A stretch of DNA of 64,000 nucleotides from Lachnospiraceae bacterium (GCA_016281605.1 JAEEJA010000001.1:1-64000), one strand, 5' to 3'. Positions 18,632-30,522 are shown, counted from the first letter of the stretch. Notes: generated by a model from the sequence alone, not told the origin. Numbers and translations: made by a program.

Positions 18632-19141
18632 TTATTTCTTAAGATATTCCTTATATCCGATTTCCTGAAGCTTATCATTCTTTGCTACCACCTGGCTCTT
18701 TAAATCATCTTTAAATGATTTTAACTTTGCTAAGAGCTCTTCATCCGAAACAGCAAGAATCTTTGCTGCCAAAATAGCTGCATTCTTTGCACCATCTATA
18801 GCAACTGTTGCTACAGGGATTCCGGATGGCATCTGAACTATGGAGTAAAGCGAATCAACTCCTCCAACAGTCTTTGTACAGATAGGTACACCGATTACAG
18901 GAAGAGTAAATATAGCTGCGCACATTCCCGGAAGATGAGCCGCTCCACCTGCACCTGCGATTATTACTTTGATTCCTCTTTCCTCTGCACTCTTTGCATA
19001 ATCTACAAATACATCAACTTCCCTGTGAGCTGATATAACATTTACTTCATACTCAATTCCAAACTCCTCAAGCTGCTCCATAGCTTTAGCCATAACAGGA
19101 AGATCCGAATCACTTCCCATTAAAATTCCTACCTTTGGCAT
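18632..19141 (-). CDS. purE: N5-carboxyaminoimidazole ribonucleotide mutase
   Basis: A 169-residue PurE of purine synthesis, converting N5-CAIR to CAIR. The GSDSDLPVM substrate loop, SAHREVD and [22 protein letters not shown] segments are those of class I enzymes. Class I normally pairs with PurK, which is not in the window, nor is any other pur gene, so this is an isolated copy. It starts at an ATG after AAGGAGGATTATT, 33 bp downstream of hemW, and ends 17 bp before prfC, so it probably shares their transcript. Confidence 0.93.
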   Translation of the reverse strand: MPKVGILMGSDSDLPVMAKAMEQLEEFGIEYEVNVISAHREVDVFVDYAKSAEERGIKVIIAGAGGAAHLPGMCAAIFTLPVIGVPICTKTVGGVDSLYSIVQMPSGIPVATVAIDGAKNAAILAAKILAVSDEELLAKLKSFKDDLKSQVVAKNDKLQEIGYKEYLKK

Positions 19142-19174
19142 AATAATCCTCCTTAAAAATAAAAATGTTTTTTA

Positions 19175-20371
19175 TCACATAAATTCACTCATACAAAAGT
19201 TACTTAAATCAAGTCCCTTATGTGTAAGATGTATCTTATCACCTTCCGCATTATAATCCAGAAGAGAAAGATTAACAAGCTTTTTTATAACATCTCCGTA
19301 AATATCCTTAGCACTCACTTTAAAATCATTTTCAAATTTCTTTAGCGATACTCCCTCGGTTTTTCTTAAACCTAAGAAAAAAAACTCCTGCATGGCTTCT
19401 TTTTCAGTCAAAAACTGTACATCGTCTTTTTGTATGTGTGAGGGGGATTCCAGGAGTTCTGAGAGCGAAGATACTTTCTTTAATCTATCTACATAACTTT
19501 TATAGGTTTTATGACTTTTGGGATTATTAAATCTAACTCCGTAACCCTTATCTTTAATATACGAAGAAGCACCTAAACCTACCCCTATGTAATTACCTCT
19601 ATTCCAGTAAACCAGATTATGAATACACTCGCGCCCCTCTAATGCATAATTAGAAATTTCATAACGCTTATACCCTATCTTTTTTAACTTTTCTTCAGTC
19701 ATCTGATACATAAGTCTATCTGTCTCTTCATCAGGTATAATTAACTCTCCCCTTTTTTCCATATCAAAAAATATTGTACCGGGTTCTATGATAAGGCTGT
19801 AAGCCGATATATGTTGTGGCTTTAATCTTATGATTTCATCAAGAGTACTCCGGTATGACTCGAGGGTTTGTCCGGGAATATCAGCCATAAGATCAATATT
19901 TATATTAGCGATTCCTATGTCTCTAAGTCTATGATATGTTTCAAGAAAATCCTTAAAATCATGGACTCGACCAAGAGCCTTTAATTCACTATCTATAGCT
20001 GACTGACATCCTATACTTACTCGATTGATTAGAGACCTTTCCAAAACTTTGCAAAGTCTTTCGGTTAAAGTTTTTGGATTTAATTCTATCGAGTACTCTT
20101 TTATGGACATGGTGTCAAAGCTTTCTCTTAAAGTTTTATCAATCCTTTCGATTGCCTCAGGCAAAAGAGACGGTGTCCCTCCACCTATAAAGACTGTCAC
20201 AAGGTTAAATTGAGTTTGAAAGAGTCTCCCTATCTGACTAATTTCTTCACACAAGACATCAATATAATCCTCATAAGAGTCTTCATACTCCCTTAAGGGG
20301 AATGAAAGAAAATCACAATATAAGCACTTTTTAATACAAAAAGGAATATGAATATAAAGCGACAAATCCAT
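19175..20371 (-). CDS. hemW: HemW-type radical SAM protein
   Basis: A 398-residue radical-SAM protein of the HemN/HemW group. The SAM cluster motif is CIKKCLYC (CxxxCxxC) at residues about 12-19; it lacks the fourth adjacent cysteine of true HemN, favouring HemW, the heme chaperone/insertion factor. VFIGGGTPSLLP, SIELNPKT and RVSIGCQS are family motifs, and an HTH-like HemN C-terminal domain with FFLGLRKTEGVS follows. Heme handling is inferred from family only. It lies 5 bp after lepA, a common pairing in Firmicutes. Confidence 0.9.
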   Translation of the reverse strand: MDLSLYIHIPFCIKKCLYCDFLSFPLREYEDSYEDYIDVLCEEISQIGRLFQTQFNLVTVFIGGGTPSLLPEAIERIDKTLRESFDTMSIKEYSIELNPKTLTERLCKVLERSLINRVSIGCQSAIDSELKALGRVHDFKDFLETYHRLRDIGIANINIDLMADIPGQTLESYRSTLDEIIRLKPQHISAYSLIIEPGTIFFDMEKRGELIIPDEETDRLMYQMTEEKLKKIGYKRYEISNYALEGRECIHNLVYWNRGNYIGVGLGASSYIKDKGYGVRFNNPKSHKTYKSYVDRLKKVSSLSELLESPSHIQKDDVQFLTEKEAMQEFFFLGLRKTEGVSLKKFENDFKVSAKDIYGDVIKKLVNLSLLDYNAEGDKIHLTHKGLDLSNFCMSEFM

Positions 20372-20376
20372 CCTTC

Positions 20377-22188
20377 TTAATCCTCATCAAGCTTTAACAC
20401 ACTCATAAATGCAGACTGTGGAATCTCTACATTACCAAACTGTCTCATGCGCTTCTTACCTTCTTTTTGCTTTTCTAAAAGCTTTCTCTTACGTGAAATA
20501 TCACCACCGTAACACTTAGCAAGCACATCCTTACGCATGGCTTTTACAGTTTCTCTGGCTATTATCTTACTTCCGATAGCAGCCTGTATAGGTATCTCAA
20601 AGAGCTGTCTTGGTATCTCTTTTTTAAGCTTCTCAACCATCTTTCTACCACGCTCATAAGCAGTATCTGCATGAACTATAAAGCTTAAAGCATCTATCTC
20701 TTCATGATTTACAAGTATATCTAACTTAACCAGCTTTGCCTCCTCATATCCCTTGAATTCATAATCAAGGGAAGCATATCCTCTGGATCGTGATTTTAGA
20801 GCATCAAAGAAATCATAGATAATCTCATTTAGAGGAAGATCATACTTTATAAGGGCTCTGGTTTCTTCTAAGTAATCCATTCCCTTATAAATTCCTCTTC
20901 TCTCCTGACAAAGAGTCATGATAGCTCCTACAAACTCAGTAGTTACCATAATTTCAGCAGATACAACCGGCTCTTCCATGTGGTCTATTTCTGATGGATC
21001 CGGAAGATTTGACGGATTAGTAACATCTACAACCTCACCATTAGTCTTATAAACCTTATATATAACTCCGGGAGCTGTAGTAACTAAATCAAGGTTATAT
21101 TCTCTTTCCAGTCTCTCTTGTATTATCTCAAGGTGAAGAAGCCCCAGGAATCCACATCTAAAACCAAATCCCAATGCTATAGAAGTCTCTGCTTCAAAGT
21201 TAAGAGAAGCATCGTTTAACTGTAATTTTTCAAGTGCATCTCTTAAATCAGGATACTTAGCACCATCAGAAGGGTAAAGACCGCAGTAAACCATGGATTG
21301 AACAGTCTTATATCCGGGAAGTGCTTCATCACAAGGTGTTTTAGCCAGAGTCACTGTATCGCCAACTCTTGTGTCCGCAACATTTTTAAGACTGGCTGTT
21401 ATATATCCTACCATACCTGCACTTAGCTCATCAGCCGGGATAAATCTTCCCGCGCCAAATATTCCGATTTCCACCACCTCAGCCTTTGCTCCGGTAGCCA
21501 TCATAAGTATCTCATCACCCTTTTTAACGTTTCCGTCAAATATCCTGCAAAATATAATAACACCCTTATAAGCATCATAGATAGAATCAAATATCAAAGC
21601 TTTTAAAGGTTTATCAGGATTCCCGGACGGAGCGGGTATGGTATTAACTATCTGCTCAAGTACATCCTCTATATTAGTTCCCATTTTTGCGGATATAAGA
21701 GGGGCCTCAGAAGCATCTATACCGATAATATCCTCAACCTCTGCTTTTACTCTCTCCGGCTCGGCACTGGGAAGATCAATCTTATTTATTACAGGCATAA
21801 TCTCCAGATTATGATCCAGCGCTAAATAGCAGTTTGCCAGGGTCTGTGCTTCTACTCCCTGTGCAGCATCTACTATAAGAATTGCACCTTCACAGGCTGC
21901 CAGACTTCTCGAAACCTCATAATTAAAGTCCACATGACCGGGTGTATCTATAAGATTAAATGTATACTCTTCTCCATTCTTTGCTGTATATATAATTCTT
22001 ACGGTCTGGGCTTTTATGGTTATTCCGCGTTCTCTTTCTATATCCATATTGTCGAGAACCTGAGCCTGCATCTCTCTTTCTGTAAGAGCTCCCGTCTTTT
22101 CTATTATTCTATCAGCTAAAGTTGATTTTCCATGATCAATATGCGCTATGATACAAAAATTTCTGATATGTGATTGATCTTTACTCAT
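20377..22188 (-). CDS. lepA: Elongation factor 4 (LepA)
   Basis: A 603-residue translational GTPase that acts on stalled or back-translocating ribosomes. Visible motifs are [32 protein letters not shown] and NKIDLPSA, then domains II and III, an EF-G-like domain V, and the LepA-specific C-terminal domain with [23 protein letters not shown]. Length is standard. The ATG follows TAGGAGAAGATAA. It forms a tight cluster with hemW downstream. Confidence 0.97.
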   Translation of the reverse strand: MSKDQSHIRNFCIIAHIDHGKSTLADRIIEKTGALTEREMQAQVLDNMDIERERGITIKAQTVRIIYTAKNGEEYTFNLIDTPGHVDFNYEVSRSLAACEGAILIVDAAQGVEAQTLANCYLALDHNLEIMPVINKIDLPSAEPERVKAEVEDIIGIDASEAPLISAKMGTNIEDVLEQIVNTIPAPSGNPDKPLKALIFDSIYDAYKGVIIFCRIFDGNVKKGDEILMMATGAKAEVVEIGIFGAGRFIPADELSAGMVGYITASLKNVADTRVGDTVTLAKTPCDEALPGYKTVQSMVYCGLYPSDGAKYPDLRDALEKLQLNDASLNFEAETSIALGFGFRCGFLGLLHLEIIQERLEREYNLDLVTTAPGVIYKVYKTNGEVVDVTNPSNLPDPSEIDHMEEPVVSAEIMVTTEFVGAIMTLCQERRGIYKGMDYLEETRALIKYDLPLNEIIYDFFDALKSRSRGYASLDYEFKGYEEAKLVKLDILVNHEEIDALSFIVHADTAYERGRKMVEKLKKEIPRQLFEIPIQAAIGSKIIARETVKAMRKDVLAKCYGGDISRKRKLLEKQKEGKKRMRQFGNVEIPQSAFMSVLKLDED

Positions 22189-22213
22189 TTATCTTCTCCT
22201 ATATTACGTAATT

Positions 22214-22696
22214 CTAAAGCTCAAGTCTGATATTTTTTCCGCTGGTTTTATATGCTCTTTTTTTAACTCCTGCAACGTCCATCATACGTTTAGCAGCTAT
22301 GGTACTGTCAGAACCTGAATACTTATCACTAAAGTAAATAACCTCTTTAATACCTGATTGAATTATCGCTTTTGTACATTCATTGCAAGGAAATAGTGTA
22401 GTATATAATCTGGCATTTTCAAAGCTTTTTCCGGAATAATTTAATATAGCATTTAACTCAGCATGACAAACGTAAAGATATTTATTATCAAGCTCTTCTT
22501 CTCTATCTCTTTCCCATGAAAATATATCATCAGAACAACCACGAGGCATGCCATTGTAGCCAACTGATAATATCTTATTATCATCGCCTACTATACACGA
22601 ACCAACTCTGGTATTAGGATCCTTACTTCTCTCAGCTGAAAGAAGAGCAATCCCCATAAAATATTCATCCCACTCTATATAATCATTTCTCTTCAT
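22214..22696 (-). CDS. dCMP deaminase family protein
   Basis: A 160-residue zinc deaminase of the ComEB/dCMP-deaminase type, which would convert dCMP to dUMP for thymidylate synthesis. Zinc and catalytic residues are in HAELNAIL (H and E) and PCNECTKAI (two cysteines). GSCIVGDDNKILSVGYNGMPRGCSDD matches the substrate-binding region of this family. It starts at ATG 22696 with AAAGGA some distance upstream. It is 26 bp upstream of lepA and may be the first gene of that transcript. Confidence 0.85.
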   Translation of the reverse strand: MKRNDYIEWDEYFMGIALLSAERSKDPNTRVGSCIVGDDNKILSVGYNGMPRGCSDDIFSWERDREEELDNKYLYVCHAELNAILNYSGKSFENARLYTTLFPCNECTKAIIQSGIKEVIYFSDKYSGSDSTIAAKRMMDVAGVKKRAYKTSGKNIRLEL

Positions 22697-22785
22697 ACCA
22701 CGATTGTCCTTTCTTTAAAAATATAATATAAATCAACTTTTTTAATAATTAACATCGACATATAGCCATAACTCACGAAGCGGTT

Positions 22786-22817
22786 GACTCAGTCGTAGCC
22801 CAAAATCCAACTGAGTT
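22786..22817 (-). other. Dyad in the leader upstream of the dCMP deaminase gene
   Basis: A 7-bp inverted repeat (ACTCAGT/ACTGAGT, 22787-22793 with 22810-22816) lies between the rpsT terminator and the dCMP deaminase gene. The minus-strand segment beginning here opens with TTAACTCAGT followed by GGA after one base, as does the hairpin segment after ligA near 180. It may be a transposon-end relic or a coincidence. Confidence 0.25.
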
Positions 22818-22820
22818 AAA

Positions 22821-22857
22821 AAGAAAAAAACAGGCTACCTCACACCTTAGGTAGCCC
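22821..22857 (-). terminator. Intrinsic terminator of rpsT
   Basis: The minus strand reads an 8-bp stem GGCTACCT/AGGTAGCC with an 8-nt loop, followed by TGTTTTTTTC. It begins 18 bp past the rpsT stop and is a classic intrinsic terminator. Confidence 0.88.
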
Positions 22858-22874
22858 TAAAATTCATTATAATA

Positions 22875-23138
22875 TTAGTCAAGCTTATTAACTGCAAGTG
22901 TAAGTCTTGAAATCTTTCTTGAAGCTGTCTTCTTATGAAGAACACCCTTTGATACAGCCTTAGAAATCTCTGATGTAGCTCCCTTTAAAGCAACCTCAGC
23001 ACTAGCCTTATCCTTTGCATCAATTGCAGCATAAACCTTTTTAACTGATGTCTTAATTGTTGACTTAACTGCTTTGTTTCTAGCAGCATTTCTACGATCA
23101 ACAAGAATTCTCTTCTTTGCAGACTTAATGTTTGCCAT
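22875..23138 (-). CDS. rpsT: 30S ribosomal protein S20
   Basis: An 87-residue S20, a primary 16S rRNA-binding protein of the small subunit. It shows the family start MANIKSAKKRI, the basic first helix, the KGVLHKKTASRKISRL segment and a three-helix-bundle length. A GGAGGTATAAAG ribosome site precedes the ATG. It is a single-gene unit with its own terminator and about 190 bp of non-coding DNA upstream, the usual arrangement. Confidence 0.97.
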   Translation of the reverse strand: MANIKSAKKRILVDRRNAARNKAVKSTIKTSVKKVYAAIDAKDKASAEVALKGATSEISKAVSKGVLHKKTASRKISRLTLAVNKLD

Positions 23139-23332
23139 CTTTATACCTCCAAGTATACGTTGTTTTCATTTTTGGGTTTATATTGAATGCAACGAACGAG
23201 ACACGGGCAGTTCGCCACATACCATGTAATAATATGACAGAATCCCAAATAAGTCAAGCGAAAAAATAATCTTCATCAAAATACAGATAGTACTATAGTT
23301 TTTTTCATAACAGTCAATAAGATTTTAAATTA

Positions 23333-24808
<1,476 letters not shown>

Positions 24809-24838
24809 TCATATAAATAAAACTCAAAAATTAGTACA

Positions 24839-24870
24839 AACACGCAGGTAAAATATAATACCTGCGTGTT
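24839..24870 (-). terminator. 12-bp hairpin: AKR terminator or guaB 5' leader stem-loop
   Basis: A perfect 12-bp stem (AACACGCAGGTA/TACCTGCGTGTT) has an 8-nt loop and is followed on the minus strand by TGTACTAATTTTTG. It lies about 130 bp past the aldo/keto reductase stop, so could terminate that gene, but it also begins about 7 nt after the predicted guaB transcription start. The double position is notable. Confidence 0.65.
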
Positions 24871-24884
24871 AATTAATTTTGAAA

Positions 24885-24913
24885 AGTTTACACCAACAAA
24901 AGTGGAGTGTCAA
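24885..24913 (-). promoter_or_regulatory. Sigma-A type promoter of guaB
   Basis: On the minus strand TTGACA, a 17-bp spacer and TAAACT form a near-consensus vegetative promoter about 100 bp upstream of the guaB start. Predicted transcription begins near 24878, just ahead of the hairpin. No purine riboswitch fold is apparent in the 90-nt leader. Confidence 0.75.
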
Positions 24914-24998
24914 CCGATTTTGGTAATATTTTATTGTTATTTAATATCTAAAACATTTTAGTGGCAAATCTGTGGCATAACTTACGCAATTAATCAAA

Positions 24999-26129
24999 TT
25001 AATCAAATTCTTTGGATACATCCTTAATAAGCTTAATTATCTCTAAGTGCTGAGGACATACACCTTCACACTGTCCACACTCTATACAGTCAGCAGCTTT
25101 TCCGAACTCCTTCGTAAGATTAATATAATACTCTCTCTGCGGTGTCCATCCCTTTCCTTCTATTTCCTGATGTTCTGCATTGTAAAGCGAAAAATACTTA
25201 GGAATCGGTATATTTTGTGGACATCCACCCGTACAATATGAGCATCCGGTGCAAGGTATCACAATATCGTTATTGATAATATCAGCAGCCAGCTTTACAA
25301 TTCTGTATTCTTCTTCATCAAACGGCTTAAAATCCCGCATATATTCGGTATTATCCAGCATTTGCTCCATATTGCTCATACCACTTAATACCATCATGAC
25401 CTCTTCATGACTTGCTGCAAATCTGATAGCCCATGAAGGAATCGAAGCTAAAGGTGAATGATTCTTAAACAGATTTTCAACTTTCTCCGGTACATTTGCT
25501 AAAGTTCCTCCCTTAACAGGTTCCATAACAACTACCTTTTTTCCATGCTTTACAATCGTTTCATAGCACTTTTGAGACTGAATTGCCACGCTTTCATAAT
25601 CGAGATAATTAAGCTGTATCTGAACAAAATCAACCTCCGGATGCTCACTTAATACCTTTTCAAGCACATCAGCGCTGTCATGGAATGAAAATCCCATATT
25701 CTTTACAAGTCCGGCTTCCTTCTTTTTTTGAAGCCATCCAAAACAGTCATACTTCTTATAGGTCTCATAGGAATGAGAATTAACATCATGAATCAGATAG
25801 TAATCGAAATAATCAACACCGATTTTTTCTAATTGTTCATTGAAGAGTCTCTCAGGATCTTCGGGTCCATGAATATACATAGAGTGTAGTTTAGTAGCTA
25901 TAGTATACTTATCATGACTGTAGCGTGATGTGAGAGCTACCTTAGTAGCTGCCTCACTCTGCTCTCCGCAGTACATAAGTGCCGTATCAAAGTAAGTAAA
26001 TCCTCTTTCCAAAAATGTATCGACCATTTTTTTCATTTCTTCAAAATCAATGTCTCCGTCGCCACCACCCTTTACAAGCGGAAGTCTCATAAGACCAAAG
26101 CCTAATTTCTTTGCCATAGTTTTACTCAT
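24999..26129 (-). CDS. Aldo/keto reductase with C-terminal ferredoxin domain
   Basis: A 376-residue cytoplasmic oxidoreductase. Residues about 5-270 form an AKR barrel with FDTALMYCG (catalytic Tyr region), IATKLH (Lys) and the FYYLIHDVN-like DYYLIHDV motif. The C-terminal 100 residues carry two [4Fe-4S] motifs, CTGCSYCTGGCP and CIECGQCEGVCP. Such clostridial fusions are widespread, with unknown physiological substrate. I start at the ATG at 26129 after GGAGGGAGG; the longer frame opens before that ribosome site. A TTGACA-containing promoter lies 42 bp upstream. Confidence 0.87.
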   Translation of the reverse strand: MSKTMAKKLGFGLMRLPLVKGGGDGDIDFEEMKKMVDTFLERGFTYFDTALMYCGEQSEAATKVALTSRYSHDKYTIATKLHSMYIHGPEDPERLFNEQLEKIGVDYFDYYLIHDVNSHSYETYKKYDCFGWLQKKKEAGLVKNMGFSFHDSADVLEKVLSEHPEVDFVQIQLNYLDYESVAIQSQKCYETIVKHGKKVVVMEPVKGGTLANVPEKVENLFKNHSPLASIPSWAIRFAASHEEVMMVLSGMSNMEQMLDNTEYMRDFKPFDEEEYRIVKLAADIINNDIVIPCTGCSYCTGGCPQNIPIPKYFSLYNAEHQEIEGKGWTPQREYYINLTKEFGKAADCIECGQCEGVCPQHLEIIKLIKDVSKEFD

Positions 26130-26170
26130 ATTTCTTAACCTCCCTCCAAAAATAATCATCGCTTTATGTT

Positions 26171-26198
26171 ACTCTATACACAAACATTGCAATGTCAA
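26171..26198 (-). promoter_or_regulatory. Promoter of the aldo/keto reductase gene
   Basis: Minus strand TTGACA, 16-bp spacer, TAGAGT, about 40 bp upstream of the chosen start. The spacer includes the palindrome CATTGCAATG directly after the -35, a possible operator. Confidence 0.55.
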
Positions 26199-26216
26199 CA
26201 GTAATCCCAACAAAAA

Positions 26217-27203
26217 TTATAGATAGTGAGCTCTTATCTCATCTCCTGATAACTGTGAAAGATAAGCAGGTGCTATATCAAATACGGTTTTGGCACCGCT
26301 TATGCCTTCCTTATTCATTTTGTAAGCTGCTCTTGCATAAGCTACCAAAACAGCTCCTGTAAACTCAGGATTTGAATCCAATTTTAAACTGTACTCGATT
26401 ACATTTGTATTCTTATTATCCATACCTGTCTTTCCTGTATAAATAACAGAACCGCCATGAGGAAGACCACTGTGATCTCTTGCCATCTCTTCTTCACTTA
26501 TAAAGTGAACAGTTGTATCATAATCTGCAAAATAATTAGGCATAGTCTTTATTGCCTCTTCTATTGCTGACGTATCTGCACCCTCTTCTGCAACCACAAA
26601 ACACTCTCTTGTGTGCTTCTGTCTGGTGGTTAGCTCAGGATTTATACCACTTCTTACAGCATTTACAGATTCCTCAACAGGTATAGTATACTGCCTTGCA
26701 TCCTTAACTCCCTGGATTCTGCGAACAGCGTCAGAGTGTCCCTGACTTACGCCCTTACCCCAGAAAGTGTAATCCTTCCCATCCGGTAAAATAGATAAAG
26801 CATATAATCTGTTTAAAGAAAACATTCCCGGATCCCATCCGCAAGATATAATTCCAATCTTTCCGGATTTTTTAGCTGCATTATCTACATTTGAAAAATG
26901 TTCAGGTATCTTAGCATGTGTATCAAAGCTGTCTATAACATTGTATTTGCTAACATACTTTGGAGTCATCCCGGGCAGATCAGTCGCACTTCCACCACAG
27001 ATTATAAGGACATCAATCTCATCTTCCATATTCTCAAGCTCATCAGCTGACTTTACACTAACCCCTTCTGTGTTAATCTTAAGTGTTTCAGGATTACGTC
27101 TGGTAAAAATCGCCTTTAGCTCCATGTCAGATGACTGCTTTATGGCACACTCAACTCCTCTACCAAGATTTCCATAACCCATTATTCCAATTCTAATACT
27201 CAT
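26217..27203 (-). CDS. ddh: meso-Diaminopimelate D-dehydrogenase
   Basis: A 328-residue NADPH-dependent enzyme that makes meso-diaminopimelate from tetrahydrodipicolinate in one step, feeding lysine and peptidoglycan synthesis. The Rossmann motif is GYGNLGRGVE near residues 9-18. ICGGSATDLPGM, SCGWDPGMFSLNRL and FWGKGVSQGHSDAVRRI are diagnostic of Ddh. Length matches the family. It begins after TAGGAGGACGG and has its own promoter; no other lysine gene is nearby. Confidence 0.95.
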   Translation of the reverse strand: MSIRIGIMGYGNLGRGVECAIKQSSDMELKAIFTRRNPETLKINTEGVSVKSADELENMEDEIDVLIICGGSATDLPGMTPKYVSKYNVIDSFDTHAKIPEHFSNVDNAAKKSGKIGIISCGWDPGMFSLNRLYALSILPDGKDYTFWGKGVSQGHSDAVRRIQGVKDARQYTIPVEESVNAVRSGINPELTTRQKHTRECFVVAEEGADTSAIEEAIKTMPNYFADYDTTVHFISEEEMARDHSGLPHGGSVIYTGKTGMDNKNTNVIEYSLKLDSNPEFTGAVLVAYARAAYKMNKEGISGAKTVFDIAPAYLSQLSGDEIRAHYL

Positions 27204-27259
27204 TTTTTAAACCGTCCTCCTAATATATATTTTTCTTGTGATTATTAATCTAGCTATTA

Positions 27260-27288
27260 ATTTTATCATAATTAATAAAAAATGTAAA
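27260..27288 (-). promoter_or_regulatory. Promoter of ddh
   Basis: Minus strand TTTACA, 17-bp spacer, TAAAAT, ending 57 bp upstream of the ddh start. The tandem repeat array begins 37 bp further upstream, so repeats lie outside the core promoter. Confidence 0.6.
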
Positions 27289-27324
27289 TTCCACCTTTAG
27301 CGTAGCATATCAATTTCCACCTCA

Positions 27325-27404
27325 CTGAACCATTCATTTTTACTAATTTAGTTAAAATGTCGGGCTGTGAGAAGGAAATCTTTTCATCTGAACCATCCAT
27401 TTTT
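27325..27404. repeat. 80-bp intergenic repeat, copy 1
   Basis: This 80-bp unit recurs at 27451 with 5 mismatches (about 94% identity), giving a 126-bp period. It starts and ends with GAACCAT(C/T)CATTTTT and contains the invariant core AAAATGTCGGGCTGTGAGA. No open frame or known transposon end is recognised. The 479-bp gap 27204-27682 holds the ddh promoter, both copies, two hairpins and one terminator. Confidence 0.85.
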
Positions 27405-27430
27405 GTGAATTTTTATATTTAGGATGGTTC
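27390..27430. repeat. Inverted repeat GAACCATCC/GGATGGTTC, first pair
   Basis: A perfect 9-bp inverted repeat formed by the end of repeat copy 1 and the spacer before copy 2, with a 23-nt AT-rich loop. Confidence 0.8.
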
Positions 27431-27450
27431 AAATCCTGATTTCCGTGCTT

Positions 27451-27530
27451 CTGAACCATCCATTTTTACTAATTTAGTCAAAATGTCGGGCTGTGAGACG
27501 GAAATCTTTTCTTCCGAACCATCCATTTTT
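27451..27530. repeat. 80-bp intergenic repeat, copy 2
   Basis: Second copy of the unit at 27325, differing at five positions. It also ends in GAACCATCCATTTTT, again followed by an inverted partner within 30 bp. Confidence 0.85.
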
Positions 27531-27556
27531 TTGGTTTCTTCAATTATGGATGGTTC
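27516..27556. repeat. Inverted repeat GAACCATCCAT/ATGGATGGTTC, second pair
   Basis: A perfect 11-bp inverted repeat with a 19-nt loop at the end of copy 2. Together with the first pair it shows the same hairpin placed after each repeat, so the duplicated unit is repeat plus hairpin. Confidence 0.82.
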
Positions 27557-27604
27557 CAAAAAATCATTCATAGTTAGCTAACTCACTTCACTAATAGTCG
27601 CCTA

Positions 27605-27665
27605 CAAAAAAACACCCGATAAGAGTACTGATATCTATACGAATATCTTAGGCCCCTATCAGGTG
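27605..27665 (-). terminator. Terminator of the small membrane-protein gene
   Basis: On the minus strand CACCTGATA pairs with TATCGGGTG (9 bp, one G-U), followed directly by TTTTTTT. The long loop contains a further GATAT/ATATC hairpin. It starts 18 bp after the stop codon of the 170-residue protein. Confidence 0.75.
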
Positions 27666-27682
27666 GAAATTGTTTTTATTTA

Positions 27683-28195
27683 TTATTTTTCTGTATGAAC
27701 TTTTATTGGAGATTTTGATTTCATCTCTTCTATAAGTCTCTCATCGGGTGTAAATTTCACAACATAGTTACCATTTTCACCACTATTTATGACGAACCAA
27801 AAATGATTGTCTTCAGCTCTGTTTGAAGAATAATTCTTAAGCGGAAGATTCTTATGAGAATCTAAAACATGTGATCCTTCGGGAGCAACAACTACTGCAT
27901 CATCTAAGTCTACTCTGTCTATATGCTTTCGGCTGTTTCCTGCGATTATTTTATCGAAATCTATCTGTCCGTCTACATATACATATTCAAACTCAACCTT
28001 TGTGCTTGGCAAAAACCATATCAAAAGAACATCAATGATAAGAATGATAACAAACAATCCCGGGTTTTTCAAAAATATAGCAAGACCTATTAAAAGTGTT
28101 ACTGCTGCAACAATTATCATTATATATCTCAATGCTTTTCTGGCGCCGGCTATTTCAACCTTTACCAGAGTATCTGAGTATGAGCCTTCGTTCAT
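27683..28195 (-). CDS. Small two-helix membrane protein
   Basis: A 170-residue protein of unknown function. Two transmembrane segments lie at residues about 22-42 and 46-63, separated by a short KNPG turn, so it is a hairpin in the membrane. The first 20 residues and the 105-residue C-terminal part are soluble and probably on the same side. The C-terminal part has FEYVYVDGQIDFDKIIAGNSRKHIDRVDLDD and YVVKFTPDERLIEEMK segments, suggesting a compact beta-rich domain. No catalytic motif is seen. A good AAAGAAAGGAA ribosome site precedes the ATG. It lies between the two unusual repeat loci. Confidence 0.7.
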   Translation of the reverse strand: MNEGSYSDTLVKVEIAGARKALRYIMIIVAAVTLLIGLAIFLKNPGLFVIILIIDVLLIWFLPSTKVEFEYVYVDGQIDFDKIIAGNSRKHIDRVDLDDAVVVAPEGSHVLDSHKNLPLKNYSSNRAEDNHFWFVINSGENGNYVVKFTPDERLIEEMKSKSPIKVHTEK

Positions 28196-28226
28196 ATATT
28201 GGTTCCTTTCTTTAATATAAAAATAA

Positions 28227-28511
28227 AGGTCCTACACGTCGCCTGACTTCACGCTGCGTAGTACCGCGCCTATTATTCGGGCGGTCCTACACGCTTCGCT
28301 TTCTTTTTGCCTGACTTCACGCTGCGTAGTACCGCTCTCATTATTCGGTGTTTTCGCTTCGCTCTACTGTCTGCTTCGCAGACAAACACCTCATATTCGG
28401 GCGGTCCTACACGCTTCGCTTTCTTCATCTGAACACAAGCCTCCCTTAAAATCCTATTGGATTTTAGGAATGCTTGCATTCAGATGAATCAGCGTGAAGT
28501 CTGTAGGACTC
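28227..28511. repeat. Inverted-repeat-bounded, higher-GC repetitive element
   Basis: A 285-bp block between the small membrane-protein gene and groEL, with base composition unlike its surroundings. GTCCTACA and ACTTCACGCT on the left return as AGCGTGAAGT and TGTAGGAC on the right, so the ends are imperfect inverted repeats. Inside are two copies of GCCTGACTTCACGCTGCGTA, two of GGGCGGTCCTACACGCTTCG, and a GTCTG/CAGAC hairpin. A short minus-strand open frame across it encodes a repeated KKAKRVGPPE motif but lacks signs of being a gene. It fills nearly all of the 324-bp gap 28196-28519. Confidence 0.75.
28425..28487. repeat. Long nested hairpin inside the repetitive element
   Basis: TCATCTGAA pairs with TTCAGATGA (9 bp); nested inside are CAAGC/GCTTG and AAAATCC/GGATTTT around a 4-nt loop. 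It lies about 35 bp past the groEL stop on the minus strand and could stop groESL transcription, although no U-run follows. Confidence 0.7.
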
Positions 28512-28519
28512 TTATGCTA

Positions 28520-30163
<1,644 letters not shown>

Positions 30164-30237
30164 TTATGTTAGTTAATAATTATTTTCATAAAGAATAAAT
30201 ATCTTTAATTAATGTTGGTTTTCTCGCTACACATATA

Positions 30238-30522
30238 TTACTGAACTTTAGCAAGTATATCGCTCTGCTTAACAATGATGAACTTATCATCTCCAAGCTT
30301 AACGTCTGTTCCGGCATACTTTGAATATATAACCTTATCTCCAACCTCGACCTGCATAACTACAGTCTTACCATCAACTTCTCCACCCGGTCCTACAGCA
30401 ACAACTTCCGCCTGCTGTGGCTTTTCCTGAGCTGACTCTGTTAAGATGATACCTGAAGCTGTTTTCTCCTCTGCTTCAAGCTGCTTTAATACTACTCTGT
30501 CTCCTAATGGAACTAAATTCAT
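30238..30522 (-). CDS. groS: Co-chaperonin GroES (10 kDa)
   Basis: A 94-residue GroES that caps the GroEL ring. The PLGDRVVLKQLEAEEKTASGI opening contains the start of the mobile loop with the hydrophobic GIIL tripeptide that contacts GroEL. VEVGDKVIYSKYAGTDVK and KFIIVKQSDILA are standard. AAGGAGGGAATT precedes the ATG. First gene of the groES-groEL operon. Confidence 0.97.
   Translation of the reverse strand: MNLVPLGDRVVLKQLEAEEKTASGIILTESAQEKPQQAEVVAVGPGGEVDGKTVVMQVEVGDKVIYSKYAGTDVKLGDDKFIIVKQSDILAKVQ

Noticed and set aside
28273..28479. 68-codon frame with repeated KKAKRVGPPE
   Set aside because: It reflects the DNA direct repeats of the intergenic element, has no ribosome site and no family resemblance.
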